Translations under genes and position numbers: made by a program
Shown: piece after piece, positions 26,941 through 39,155 of the stretch
Layout of the letters: each line of letters starts with the position of its first letter
Position numbering within the stretch: position 1 is the first letter of the stretch
Notes under the pieces: generated by a model
What the model saw: only the letters and a program-made list of their open reading frames with translations
Told to the model about the DNA's origin: nothing
The model's database searches: none
NCBI RefSeq assembly: GCF_051014445.1
Contig: NC_135141.1
Location: 3,162,001 to 3,226,000 of the forward strand
Length of the DNA stretch: 64,000 nt
Source of the DNA: Colletes latitarsis
Taxonomy: Eukaryota > Arthropoda > Insecta > Hymenoptera > Colletidae
Direction of reading: 5' to 3'

Positions 26941-29900
26941 GGTACCACATAACTACGTGACTCAAACCCGCAAAAACCCAGGATCTGGCCAACAATTATG
27001 CGAAGAGGGCAAAATCATGAGCCAGATGCGTGCATAACCCAGACCTAACCCAGACCTAACCAGTTTTATCCTCTAAAATATTGATCGAAACCAGGTCTAA
27101 TTGACTGTTTCATTGTGGTTTAACATTACTACGTGATTCAAACCCGAGAAAACCCAGGATCTGGCCAACAAGTATGCGAAGAAGGCAAAATCATGAGCCA
27201 GATGCGGGCATAACCCAAACCTAACCCAGACCTAACCGGTTTTATCCTCTAAAATATTGATCGAAACCAGGTTTAATGGACTGCTTCAGTGTGGTACCAC
27301 ATTACTACGCGACTCAAATCCCAAAAAACCCAGGATCTGGCCAACAAGTATGCGAAGAAGGCAAAATCATGGGCCAGATGCGGGCATAACCCAGACCTAA
27401 CCCAGACCGAACCGGTTTTATCCTCTAAAATATTGATCGAAACCAGGTTTAATGGACTGCTTCAGTGTGGTACCACATTACTACGCGACTCAAATCCGAA
27501 AAAACCCAGGATCTGGCCAACAAGTATGCGAAGAAGGCAAAATCATGAACCAGATGCGGGCATAACCCAGACCTAACCGGTGTCATCCTCTAAAATATTG
27601 ATCGAAACCAGGTTTTATTGACTGTTTCAATGTGGTTTAACATTACTTCGCGATTCAAACCCGAGGAAACCCAGGATCTGGCCAACAAGTATGCGAAGAA
27701 GGCAAAATCATGAGCCAGATGCGGGCATAACCCAAACCTAACCCAGACCTAACCGGTGTCATCCTTTTAAATATTGATCGAAACTAAGTTTAGTGGACTG
27801 TTTCAGTGTGGTACCACATTACTACGTGACTCATACCCGAAAAAACCCAGGATCTGGCCAAGTATGCGAAGAAGGCAAAATCATGAACCAGATGCGGGTA
27901 TAACCCAGACCTAACCGGTGTCATCCTCTAAAATATTGATCGAAACCAGGTTTTATTGACTGTTTCCATGTGGTTTAACATTACTACGCGATTCAAACCC
28001 GAGGAAACCCAGGATCTGGCCAACAAGTGTGCGAAGAAGGCAAAATCATGAACCAGATGCGGACATAACCCAGACCTAACCGGTGTCATCCTCTAAAATA
28101 TTGATCGAAACCATGTTTAAGGGACTGTTTCAGTGTAGTACCACATTACTACGTGACTCAAACCCGAAAAAACCCAGGATCTGGCCAACAAGTATGCGAA
28201 GAAGACAAAATCATGAGCCAGATGCGGGCATAACCCAGACCTAACACAGATATTACCGGTTTTATCCTTTGAAATATTGATCGAAACCAGGTTTTATTGG
28301 CTGTTTCAATGTGGTTTAACATTACTACGCGATTCAAACCCGAGGAAACCCAGGATCTGGCCAACAAGTATGCGAAGAAGGCAAAATCATGGGCCAGATG
28401 CGGGCACAACCCAGACCTAACCCAGACCGAACCGGTTTTATCCTCTAAAATATTGATCGAAACCAGGTTTAATGGACTGCTTGAGTGTGGTACCACATAA
28501 CTACGTGACTCAAACCCGCAAAAACCCAGGATCTGGCCAACAATTATGCGAAGAGGGCAAAATCATGAGCCAGATGCGTGCATAACCCAGACCTAACCCA
28601 GACCTAACCAGTTTTATCCTCTAAAATATTGATCGAAACCAGGTCTAATTGACTGTTTCATTGTGGTTTAACATTACTACGTGATTCAAACCCGAGAAAA
28701 CCCAGGATCTGGCCAACAAGTATGTGAAGAAGGCAAAATCATGGGCCAGATGCGGGCATAACCCAGACCTAACCCAGACCGAACCGGTTTTATCCTCTAA
28801 AATATTGATCGAAACCAGGTTTAATGGACTGCTTCAGTGTGGTACCACATTACTACACGACTCAAATCCGAAAAAACCCAGGATCTGGCCAACAAGTATG
28901 CGAAGAAGGCAAAATCATGAGCCAGATGCGGGCATAACCCAGACCTAACACAGATATTACCGGTTTTATCCTTTGAAATATTGATCGAAACCAGGTTTTA
29001 TTGACTGTTTCAATGTGGTTTAACATTACTACGCGATTCAAACCCGAGGAAACCCAGGATCTGGCCAACAAGTATGCGAAGAAGGCAAAATCATGAACCA
29101 GATGCGGGCATAACCCAGACCTAACCGGTGTCATCCTCTAAAATAATGATCGAAACCAGGTTTTATTGACTGTTTCAATGTGGTTTAACATTACTACGCG
29201 ATTCAAACCCGAGGAAACCCAGGATCTGGCCAACAAGTATGCGAAGAAGGCAAAATCATGAGCCAGATGCGGGCATAACCCAAACCTAACCCAGACCTAA
29301 CCGGTGTCATCCTTTTAAATATTGATCGAAACTAAGTTTAGTGGACTGTTTCAGTGTGGTACCACATTACTACGTGACTCAAACCCGAAAAAACCCAGGA
29401 TCTGGCCAAGTATGCGAAGAAGGCAAAATCATGAGCCAGATGCGGGCATAACCCAGACCTAACCCAGACCTAACCAGTGTAACCGACTAAAATACTGACC
29501 GAATCCAGGCTTAATTGACAGTTACTGTGTGCTACCACATAACTACGTGACTCAAACCCGAAAAAACCCAGGATCTGGCCAACAAGAATGCGAAGAAGGC
29601 ACAATCATGAGCCAGATGCGGGCATAGCCCAGACCTAACCCAAACACAACCGGTTGTATCCGCTAAAATATTGATCGAAACCAGATTTAATTGACTGTTT
29701 CAATGTGGTTTAACATTACTACGTGATTCAAACCCGAGGTAACCCAGGATCTGGCCAACAAGTATGCGAAGAAGGCAAAATCATGAACCAGATGCGGACA
29801 TAACCCAGACCTAACCGGTGTCATCCTCTAAAATATTGATCGAAACCATGTTTAAGGGACTGTTTCAGTGTGGTACCACATTACTACGTGACTCAAACCC

Positions 29901-30631
29901 GAAAAAACCCAGGATCTGGCCAACAAGTATGCGAAGAAGACAAAATCATGAGCCAGATGCGGGCATAACCCAGACCTAACACAGATATTACGGGTTTTAT
30001 CCTTTGAGATATTGATCGATACCAGGTTTTATTGACTGTTTCAATGTGGTTTAACATTACTACGCGATTCATACCCGAGGAAACCCAGGATCTGGCCAAC
30101 AAGTATGCGAAGAAGGCAAAATCATGGGCCAGATGCGGGCATAACCCAGACCTAACCCAGACCGAACCGGTTTTATCCTCTAAAATATTGATCGAAACCA
30201 GGTTTAATGGACTGCTTCAGTGTGGTACCACATTACTACGCGACTCAAATCCGAAAAAACCCAGGATCTGGCCAACAAGTATGCGAAGAAGGCAAAATCA
30301 TGAACCAGATGCGGGAATAACCCAGACCTAACCGGTGTCATCCTCTAAAATATTGATCGAAACCAGGTTTTATTGACTGTTTCAATGTGGTTTAACATTA
30401 CTACGCGATTCAAACCCGAGGAAACCCAGGATCTGGCCAACAAGTATGCGAAGAAGGCAAAATCATGAGCCAGATGCAGGCATAACCCAAACCTAACCCA
30501 GACCTAACCGGTGTCATCCTCTAAAATATTGATCGAAACCATGTTTAAGGGACTGTATCAGTGTGGTACCACATTACTACGTGACTCAAACCCGAAAAAA
30601 CCCAGGATCTGGCCAACAAGTATGCGAAGAA
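26941..30631. repeat. HOR beta copy 3, partial with a 682-bp internal deletion
   Basis: This matches copy 2 at an offset of 5,880 until about 28,214 and then at 5,198, so 682 bp (four monomers, 2 x 176 + 2 x 165) present in copy 2 at about 22,335-23,017 are missing. It stops matching at about 30,631, where aagaaggcaaaatcatgaac replaces aagaagacaaaatcatgagc. D monomer at 29,477. Confidence 0.86.
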
Positions 30632-31636
30632 GGCAAAATCATGAACCAGATGCGGGCATAACCCAGACCTAACCGGTGTCATCCTCTAAAATATTGATCG
30701 AAACCAGGTTTTATTGACTGTTTCCATGTGGTACCACATAACTACGTGACTCAAACCCGCAAAAACCCAGGATCTGGCCAACAATTATGCGAAGAGGGCA
30801 AAATCATGAGCCAGATGCGTGCATAACCCAGACCTAACCCAGACCTAACCAGTTTTATCCTCTAAAATATTGATCGAAACCAGGTCTAATTGACTGTTTC
30901 ATTGTGGTTTAACATTACTACGTGATTCAAACCCGAGAAAACCCAGGATCTGGCCAACAAGTATGCGAAGAAGGCACAATCATGAGCCAGATGCGGGCAT
31001 AGCCCAGACCTAACCCAAACACAACCGGTTTTATCCGCTAAAATATTGATCGAAACCAGGTTTAATTGACTGTTTCAATGTGGTTTAACATTACTACGTG
31101 ATTCAAACCCGAGGAAACCCAGGATCTGGCCAACAAGTGTGCGAAGAAGGCAAAATCATGAACCAGATGCGGACATAACGCAGACCTAACCGGTGTCATC
31201 CTCTAAAATATTGATCGAAACCATGTTTAAGGGACTGTTTCAGTGTGGTACCACATTACTACGTGACTCAAACCCGAAAAAACCCAGGATCTGGCCAACA
31301 AGTATGCGAAGAAGACAAAATCATGAGCCAGATGCGGGCATAACCCAGACCAAACACAGATATTACCGGTTTTATCCTTTGAAATATTGATCGAAACCAG
31401 GTTTTATTGACTGTTTCAATGTGGTTTAACATTACTACGCGATTCAAACCCGAGGAAACCCAGGATCTGGCCAACAAGTATGCGAAGAAGGCAAAATCAT
31501 GAGCCCGATGCGTGCATAACCCAGACCTAACCCAGACCTAACCAGTTTTATCCTCCAAAATATTGATCGAAACCAGGTCTAATTGACTGTTTCATTGTGG
31601 TTTAACATTACTACGTGATTCAAACCCGAGAAAACC
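29745..31636. repeat. 1,892-bp (11-monomer) unit, first copy
   Basis: This overlaps the tail of beta copy 3. It is followed immediately by a second copy at an offset of 1,892 (11 x 176 - 44). It joins beta-derived monomers (left) to a gamma cassette (right, from about 30,735) through a chimeric monomer reading ttccatgtggtaccacataac. Confidence 0.84.
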
Positions 31637-33545
31637 CAGGATCTGGTCAACAAGTATGCGAAGAAGGCAAAATCATGAACCAGATGCGGACATAACCCAG
31701 ACCTAACCGGTGTCATCCTCTAAAATATTGATCGAAACCATGTTTAAGGGACTGTTTCAGTGTGGTACCACATTACTACGTGACTCAAACCCGAAAAAAC
31801 CCAGGATCTGGCCAACAAGTATGCGAAGAAGACAAAATCATGAGCCAGATGCGGGCATAACCCAGACCTAACACAGATATTACGGGTTTTATCCTTTGAG
31901 ATATTGATCGATACCAGGTTTTATTGACTGTTTCAATGTGGTTTAACATTACTACGCGATTCATACCCGAGGAAACCCAGGATCTGGCCAACAAGTATGC
32001 GAAGAAGGCAAAATCATGGGCCAGATGCGGGCATAACCCAGACCTAACCCAGACCGAACCGGTTTTATCCTCTAAAATATTGATCGAAACCAGGTTTAAT
32101 GGACTGCTTCAGTGTGGTACCACATTACTACGCGACTCAAATCCGAAAAAACCCAGGATCTGGCCAACAAGTATGCGAAGAAGGCAAAATCATGAACCAG
32201 ATGCGGGAATAACCCAGACCTAACCGGTGTCATCCTCTAAAATATTGATCGAAACCAGGTTTTATTGACTGTTTCAATGTGGTTTAACATTACTACGCGA
32301 TTCAAACCCGAGGAAACCCAGGATCTGGCCAACAAGTATGCGAAGAAGGCAAAATCATGAGCCAGATGCGGGCATAACCCAAACCTAACCCAGACCTAAC
32401 CGGTGTCATCCTCTAAAATATTGATCGAAACCATGTTTAAGGGACTGTATCAGTGTGGTACCACATTACTACGTGACTCAAACCCGAAAAAACCCAGGAT
32501 CTGGCCAACAAGTATGCGAAGAAGGCAAAATCATGAACCAGATGCGGGCATAACCCAGACCTAACCGGTGTCATCCTCTAAAATATTGATCGAAACCAGG
32601 TTTTATTGACTGTTTCCATGTGGTACCACATAACTACGTGACTCAAACCCGCAAAAACCCAGGATCTGGCCAACAATTATGCGAAGAGGGCAAAATCATG
32701 AGCCAGATGCGTGCATAACCCAGACCTAACCCAGACCTAACCAGTTTTATCCTCTAAAATATTGATCGAAACCAGGTCTAATTGACTGTTTCATTGTGGT
32801 TTAACATTACTACGTGATTCAAACCCGAGAAAACCCAGGATCTGGCCAACAAGTATGCGAAGAAGGCACAATCATGAGCCAGATGCGGGCATAGCCCAGA
32901 CCTAACCCAAACACAACCGGTTTTATCCGCTAAAATATTGATCGAAACCAGGTTTAATTGACTGTTTCAATGTGGTTTAACATTACTACGTGATTCAAAC
33001 CCGAGGAAACCCAGGATCTGGCCAACAAGTGTGCGAAGAAGGCAAAATCATGAACCAGATGCGGACATAACGCAGACCTAACCGGTGTCATCCTCTAAAA
33101 TATTGATCGAAACCATGTTTAAGGGACTGTTTCAGTGTGGTACCACATTACTACGTGACTCAAACCCGAAAAAACCCAGGATCTGGCCAACAAGTATGCG
33201 AAGAAGACAAAATCATGAGCCAGATGCGGGCATAACCCAGACCAAACACAGATATTACCGGTTTTATCCTTTGAAATATTGATCGAAACCAGGTTTTATT
33301 GACTGTTTCAATGTGGTTTAACATTACTACGCGATTCAAACCCGAGGAAACCCAGGATCTGGCCAACAAGTATGCGAAGAAGGCAAAATCATGAGCCCGA
33401 TGCGTGCATAACCCAGACCTAACCCAGACCTAACCAGTTTTATCCTCCAAAATATTGATCGAAACCAGGTCTAATAGACTGTTTCATTGTGGTTTAACAT
33501 TACTACGTGATTCAAACCCGAGAAAACCCAGGATCTGGCCAACAA
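31637..33545. repeat. 1,892-bp unit, second copy
   Basis: This matches the first copy with very few differences; I noted gatgcgggc for gatgcaggc near 32,368 and aatagactg for aattgactg near 33,475. The private change gacataacgcag is present in both copies (31,177 and 33,069), supporting direct duplication. Confidence 0.85.
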
Positions 33546-35344
33546 GTATGCGAAGAAGGCACAATCATGAGCCAGATGCGGGCATAGCCCAGACCTAACC
33601 CAAACACAACCGGTTTTATCCGCTAAAATATTGATCGAAACCAGGTTTAATTGACTGTTTCAATGTGGTTTAACATTACTACGTGATTCAAACCCGAGGA
33701 AACCCAGGATCTGGCCAACAAGTGTGCGAAGAAGGCAAAATCATGAACCAGATGCGGACATAACCCAGACCTAACCGGTGTCATCCTCTAAAATATTGAT
33801 CGAAACCATGTTTAAGGGACTGTTTCAGTGTGGTACCACATTACTACGTGACTCAAACCCGAAAAAACCCAGGATCTGGCCAACAAGTATGCGAAGAAGA
33901 CAAAATCATGAGCCAGATGCGGGCATAACCCAGACCAAACACAGATATTACCGGTTTTATCCTTTGAAATATTGATCGAAACCAGGTTTTATTGACTGTT
34001 TCAATGTGGTTTAACATTACTACGCGATTCAAACCCGAGGAAACCCAGGATCTGGCCAACAAGTATGCGAAGAAGGCAAAATCATGGGCCAGATGCGGGC
34101 ACAACCCAGACCTAACCCAGACCGAACCGGTTATATCCTCTAAAATATTGATCGAAACCAGGTTTAATGGACTGCTTCAGTGTGGTACCACATAACTACG
34201 TGACTCAAACCCGCAAAAACCCAGGATCTGGCCAACAATTATGCGAAGAGGGCAAAATCATGAGCCAGATGCGTGCATAACCCAGACCTAACCCAGACCT
34301 AACCAGTTTTATCCTCTAAAATATTGATCGAAACCACGTCTAATTGACTGTTTCATTGTGGTTTAACATTACTACGTGATTCAAACCCGAGAAAACCCAG
34401 GATCTGGCCAACAAGTATGCGAAGAAGGCACAATCATGAGCCAGATGCGGGCATAGCCCAGACCTAACCCAAACACAACCGGTTTTATCCGCTAAAATAT
34501 TGATCGAAACCAGGTTAAATTGACTGTTTCAATGTGGTTTAACATTACTACGTGATTCAAACCCGAGGAAACCCAGGATCTGGCCAACAAGTGTGCGAAG
34601 AAGGCAAAATCATGAACCAGATGCGGACATAACCCAGACCTAACCGGTGTCATCCTCTAAAATATTGATCGAAACCATGTTTAAGGGACTGTTTCAGTGT
34701 GGTACCACATTACTACGTGACTCAAACCCGAAAAAACCCAGGATCTGGCCAACAAGTATGCGAAGAAGACAAAATCATGAGCCAGATGCGGGCATAACTC
34801 AGACCAAACACAGATATTACCGGTTTTATCCTTTGAAATATTGATCGAAACCAGGTTTTATTGACTGTTTCAATGTGGTTTAACATTACTACGCGATTCA
34901 AACCCGAGGAAACCCAGGATCTGGCCAACAAGTATGCGAAGAAGGCAAAATCATGAGCCCGATGCGTGCATAACCCAGACCTAACCCAGACCTAACCAGT
35001 TTTATCCTCCAAAATATTGATCGAAACCAGGTCTAATTGACTGTTTCATTGTGGTTTAACATTACTACGTGATTCAAACCCGAGAAAACCCAGGATCTGG
35101 CCAACAAGTATGCGAAGAAGGCACAATCATGAGCCAGATGCGGGCATAGCCCAGACCTAACCCAAACACAACCGGTTTTATCCGCTAAAATATTGATCGA
35201 AACCAGGTTTAATTGACTGTTTCAATGTGGTTTAACATTACTACGTGATTCAAACCCGAGCAAACCCAGGATCTGGCCAACAAGTATGCGAAGAAGGCAA
35301 AATCATGGGCCAGATGCGGGCATAACCCAGACCTAACCCAGACC
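33546..35344. repeat. Run of gamma cassettes (693 and 869 bp spacing)
   Basis: The string from ccggtgtcatcc through ccatgtttaaggg recurs from 33,085 at 33,778 (693 bp, 4 monomers) and 34,647 (869 bp, 5 monomers). The marks gtgtgcgaag, gcacaatcatg and gagcccgatgcgtgc are characteristic. This block links the 1,892-bp units to the 3.8-kb HOR. Confidence 0.78.
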
Positions 35345-38300
35345 TAACCGGTGTCATCCTCTAAAATATTGATCGAAACCATGTTTAAGGGACTGTTTCA
35401 GTGTGGTGCCACATTACTACGTGACTCAAACCCGAAAAAACCCAGGATCTGGCCAACAAGTATGCGAAGAAGACAAAATCATGAGCCAGATGCGGGCATA
35501 ACCCAGACCTAACACAGATATTACGGGTTTTATCCTTTGAGATATTGATCGATACCAGGTTTTATTGACTGTTTCAATGTGGTTTAACATTACTACGCGA
35601 TTCAAACTCGAGGAAACCCAGGATCTGGCCAACAAGTATGCGAAGAAGGCAAAATCATGGGCCAGATGCGGGCATAACCCAGACCTAACCCAGACCGAAC
35701 CGGTTTTATCCTCTAAAATATTGATCGAAACCAGGTTTAATGGACTGCTTCAGTGTGGTACCACATTACTACGCGACTCAAATCCGAAAAAACCCAGGAT
35801 CTGGCCAACAAGTATGCGAAGAAGGCAAAATCATGAACCAGATGCGGGCATAACCCAGACCTAACCGGTGTCATCCTCTAAAATATTGATCGAAACCAGG
35901 TTTTATTGACTGTTTCAATGTGGTTTAACATTACTACGCGATTCAAACCCGAGGAAACCCAGGATCTGGCCAACAAGTATGCGAAGAAGGCAAAATCATG
36001 AGCCAGATGCGGGCATAACCCAAACCTAACCCAGACCTAACCGGTGTTATCTAAAATATTGATCGAAACCATGTTTAAGGGACTGTATCAGTGTGGTACC
36101 ACATTACTACGTGACTCAAACCCGAAAAAACCCAGGATCTGGCCAACAAGTATGCGAAGAAGACAAAATCATGAGTCAGATGCGGGCATAACCCAGACCT
36201 AACACAGATATTACGGGTTTTATCCTTTGAGATATTGATCGAAACCAGGTTTTATTGACTGTTTCAATGTGGTTTAACATTACTACGCGATTCAAACCCG
36301 AGGAAACCCAGGATCTGGCCAACAAGTATGCGAGGAAGGCAAAATCATGGGCCAGATGCGGGCATAACCCAGACCTAACCCAGACCGAACCGGTTTTATC
36401 ATCTAAAATATTGATCGAAACCAGGTTTAATGGACTGCTTCAGTGTGGTACCACATTACTACGCGACTCAAATCCGAAAAAACCCAGGATCTGGCCAACA
36501 AGTATGCGAAGAAGGCAAAATCATGAACCAGATGCGGGCATAACCCAGACCTAACCGGTGTCATCCTCTAAAATATTGATCGAAACCAGGTTTTATTGAC
36601 TGTTTCCATGTGGTTTAACATTACTACGCGATTCAAACCCGAGGAAACCCAGGATCTGGCCAACAAGTATGCGAAGAAGGCAAAATCATGAACCAGATGC
36701 GGACATAACCCAGACCTAACACAGATATTACGGGTTTTATCCTTTGAAATATTGATCGAAACAAGGTTTTATTGACTGTTTCAATGTGGTTTAACATTAC
36801 TACGCGATTCAAACCCGAGGAAACCCAAGATCTGGCAAACAAGTATGCGAAGAAGGCAAAATCATGGGCCAGATGCGGGCACAACCCAGACCTAACCCAG
36901 ACCGGACAGGTTATATCCTCTAAAATATTGATCGAAACCAGGTTTAATGGACTGCTTCAGTGTGGTACCACATAACTACGTGACTCAAACCCGCAAAAAC
37001 CCAGGATCTGGCCAACAATTATGCGAAGAGGGCAAAATCATGAGCCAGATGCGTGCATAACCCAGACCTAACCCAGACCTAACCAGTTTTATCCTCTAAA
37101 ATATTGATCGAAACCAGGTCTAATTGAATGTTTCATTGTGGTTTAACATTACTACGTGATTCAAACCCGAGAAAACCCAGGATCTGGCCAACAAGTATGC
37201 GAAGAAGGCAAAATCATGAGCCAGATGCGGGCATAACCCAAACCTAACCCAGACCTAACCGGTGTCATCCTTTGAAATATTGATCGAAACCAGGTTTTAT
37301 TGACTGTTTTAATGTGGTTTAACATTACTACGCGATTCAAACCCGAGGAAACCCAGGATCTGGCCAACAAGTATGCGAAGAAGGCAAAATCATGGGCCAG
37401 ATGCGGGCATAACCCAGACCTAACCCAGACCGAACCGGTTTTATCCTCTAAAATATTGATCGAAACCAGGTTTAATGGACTGCTTCAGTGTGGTACCACA
37501 TTACTACGCGACTCAAATCCGAAAAAACCCAGGATCTGGGTAACAAGTATGCGAAGAAGGCAAAATCATGAACCAGATGCGGGCATAACCCAGACCTAAC
37601 CGGTGTCATCCTCTAAAATATTGATCGAAACCAGGTTTTATTGACTGTTTCAATGTGGTTTAACATTACTACGCGATTCAAACCCGAGGAAACCCAGGAT
37701 CTGGCCAACAAGTATGCGAAGAAGGCAAAATCATGAGCCAGATGCGGGCATAACCCAAACCTAACCCAGACCTAACCGGTGTCATCCTTTTAGATATTGA
37801 TCGAAACTAAGTTTAGTGGACTGTTTCAGAGTGGTACCACATTACTACGTGACTCAAACCCGAAAAAACCCAGGATCTGGCCAAGTATGCGAAAAAGGCA
37901 AAATCATGGGCCAGATGCGGGCATAACCCAGACCTAACCCAGACCGAACCGGTTTTACCCTCTAAAATATTGATCGAAACCATGTTTAAGGGACTGTTTC
38001 AGTGTGGTACCACATTACTACGTGACTCAAACCCGAAAAAACCCAGGATCTGGCCAACAAGTATGCGAAGAAGACAAAATCATGAGCCAGATGCGGGCAT
38101 AACCCAGACCTAACACAGATATTACGGGTTTTATCCTTTGAGATATTGATCGATACCAGGTTTTATTGACTGTTTCAATGTGGTTTAACATTACTACGCG
38201 ATTCAAACCCGAGGAAACCCAGGATCTGGCCAACAAGTATGCGAAGAAGGCAAAATCATGGGCCAGATGCGGGCATAACCCAGACCTAACCCAGACCGAA

Positions 38301-39155
38301 CCGGTTTTATCCTCTAAAATATTGATCGAAACCAGGTTTAATGGACTGCTTCAGTGTGGTACCACATTACTACGCGACTAAAATCCGAAAAAACCCAGGA
38401 TCTGGCCAACAAGAATGCGAAGAAGGCACAATCATGAGCCAGATGCGGGCATAGCCCAGACCTAACCCAAACACAACCGGTTTTATCCGCTAAAATATTG
38501 ATCGAAACCAGGTTTAATTGACTGTTTCAATGTGGTTTAACATTACTACGTGATTCAAACCCGAGGTAACCCAGGATCTGACCAACAAGTATGCGAAGAA
38601 GGCAAAATCATGAACCAGATGCGGACATAACCCAGACCTAGCCGGTGTCATCCTCTAAAATATTGATCGAAACCATGTTTAAGGGACTGTTTCAGTGTGG
38701 TGCCACATTACTACGTGACTCAAACCCGAAAAAACCCAGGATCTGGCCAACAAGTATGCGAAGAAGACAAAATCATGAGCCAGATGCGGGCATAACCCAG
38801 ACCTAACACAGATATTACGGGTTTTATCCTTTGAGATATTGATCGATACCAGGTTTTATTGACTGTTTCAATGTGGTTTAACATTACTACGCGATTCAAA
38901 CCCGAAAAAACCCAGGATCTGGCCAACAAGAATGCGAAGAAGGCACAATCATGAGCCAGATGCGTGCATAGCCCAGACCTAACCCAAACACAACCGGTTT
39001 TATCCGCTAAAATATTGATCGAAACCAGGTTTAATTGACTGTTTCAATGTGGTTTAACATTACTACGTGATTCAAACCCGAGGTAACCCAGGATCTGGCC
39101 AACAAGTATGCGAAGAAGGCAAAATCATGAACCAGATGCGGACATAACCCAGACC
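35345..39155. repeat. 22-monomer HOR copy 1 (3,811 bp)
   Basis: This matches the next copy at an offset of 3,811, changing to 3,814 after a 3-bp deletion near 36,047 (ggtgttatctaaaat). The length of the undeleted unit fits 22 monomers (22 x 176 - 55 - 3). It includes one C monomer with the variant cagagtgg near 37,829 and private differences such as ctgggtaacaag near 37,538. Confidence 0.87.
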
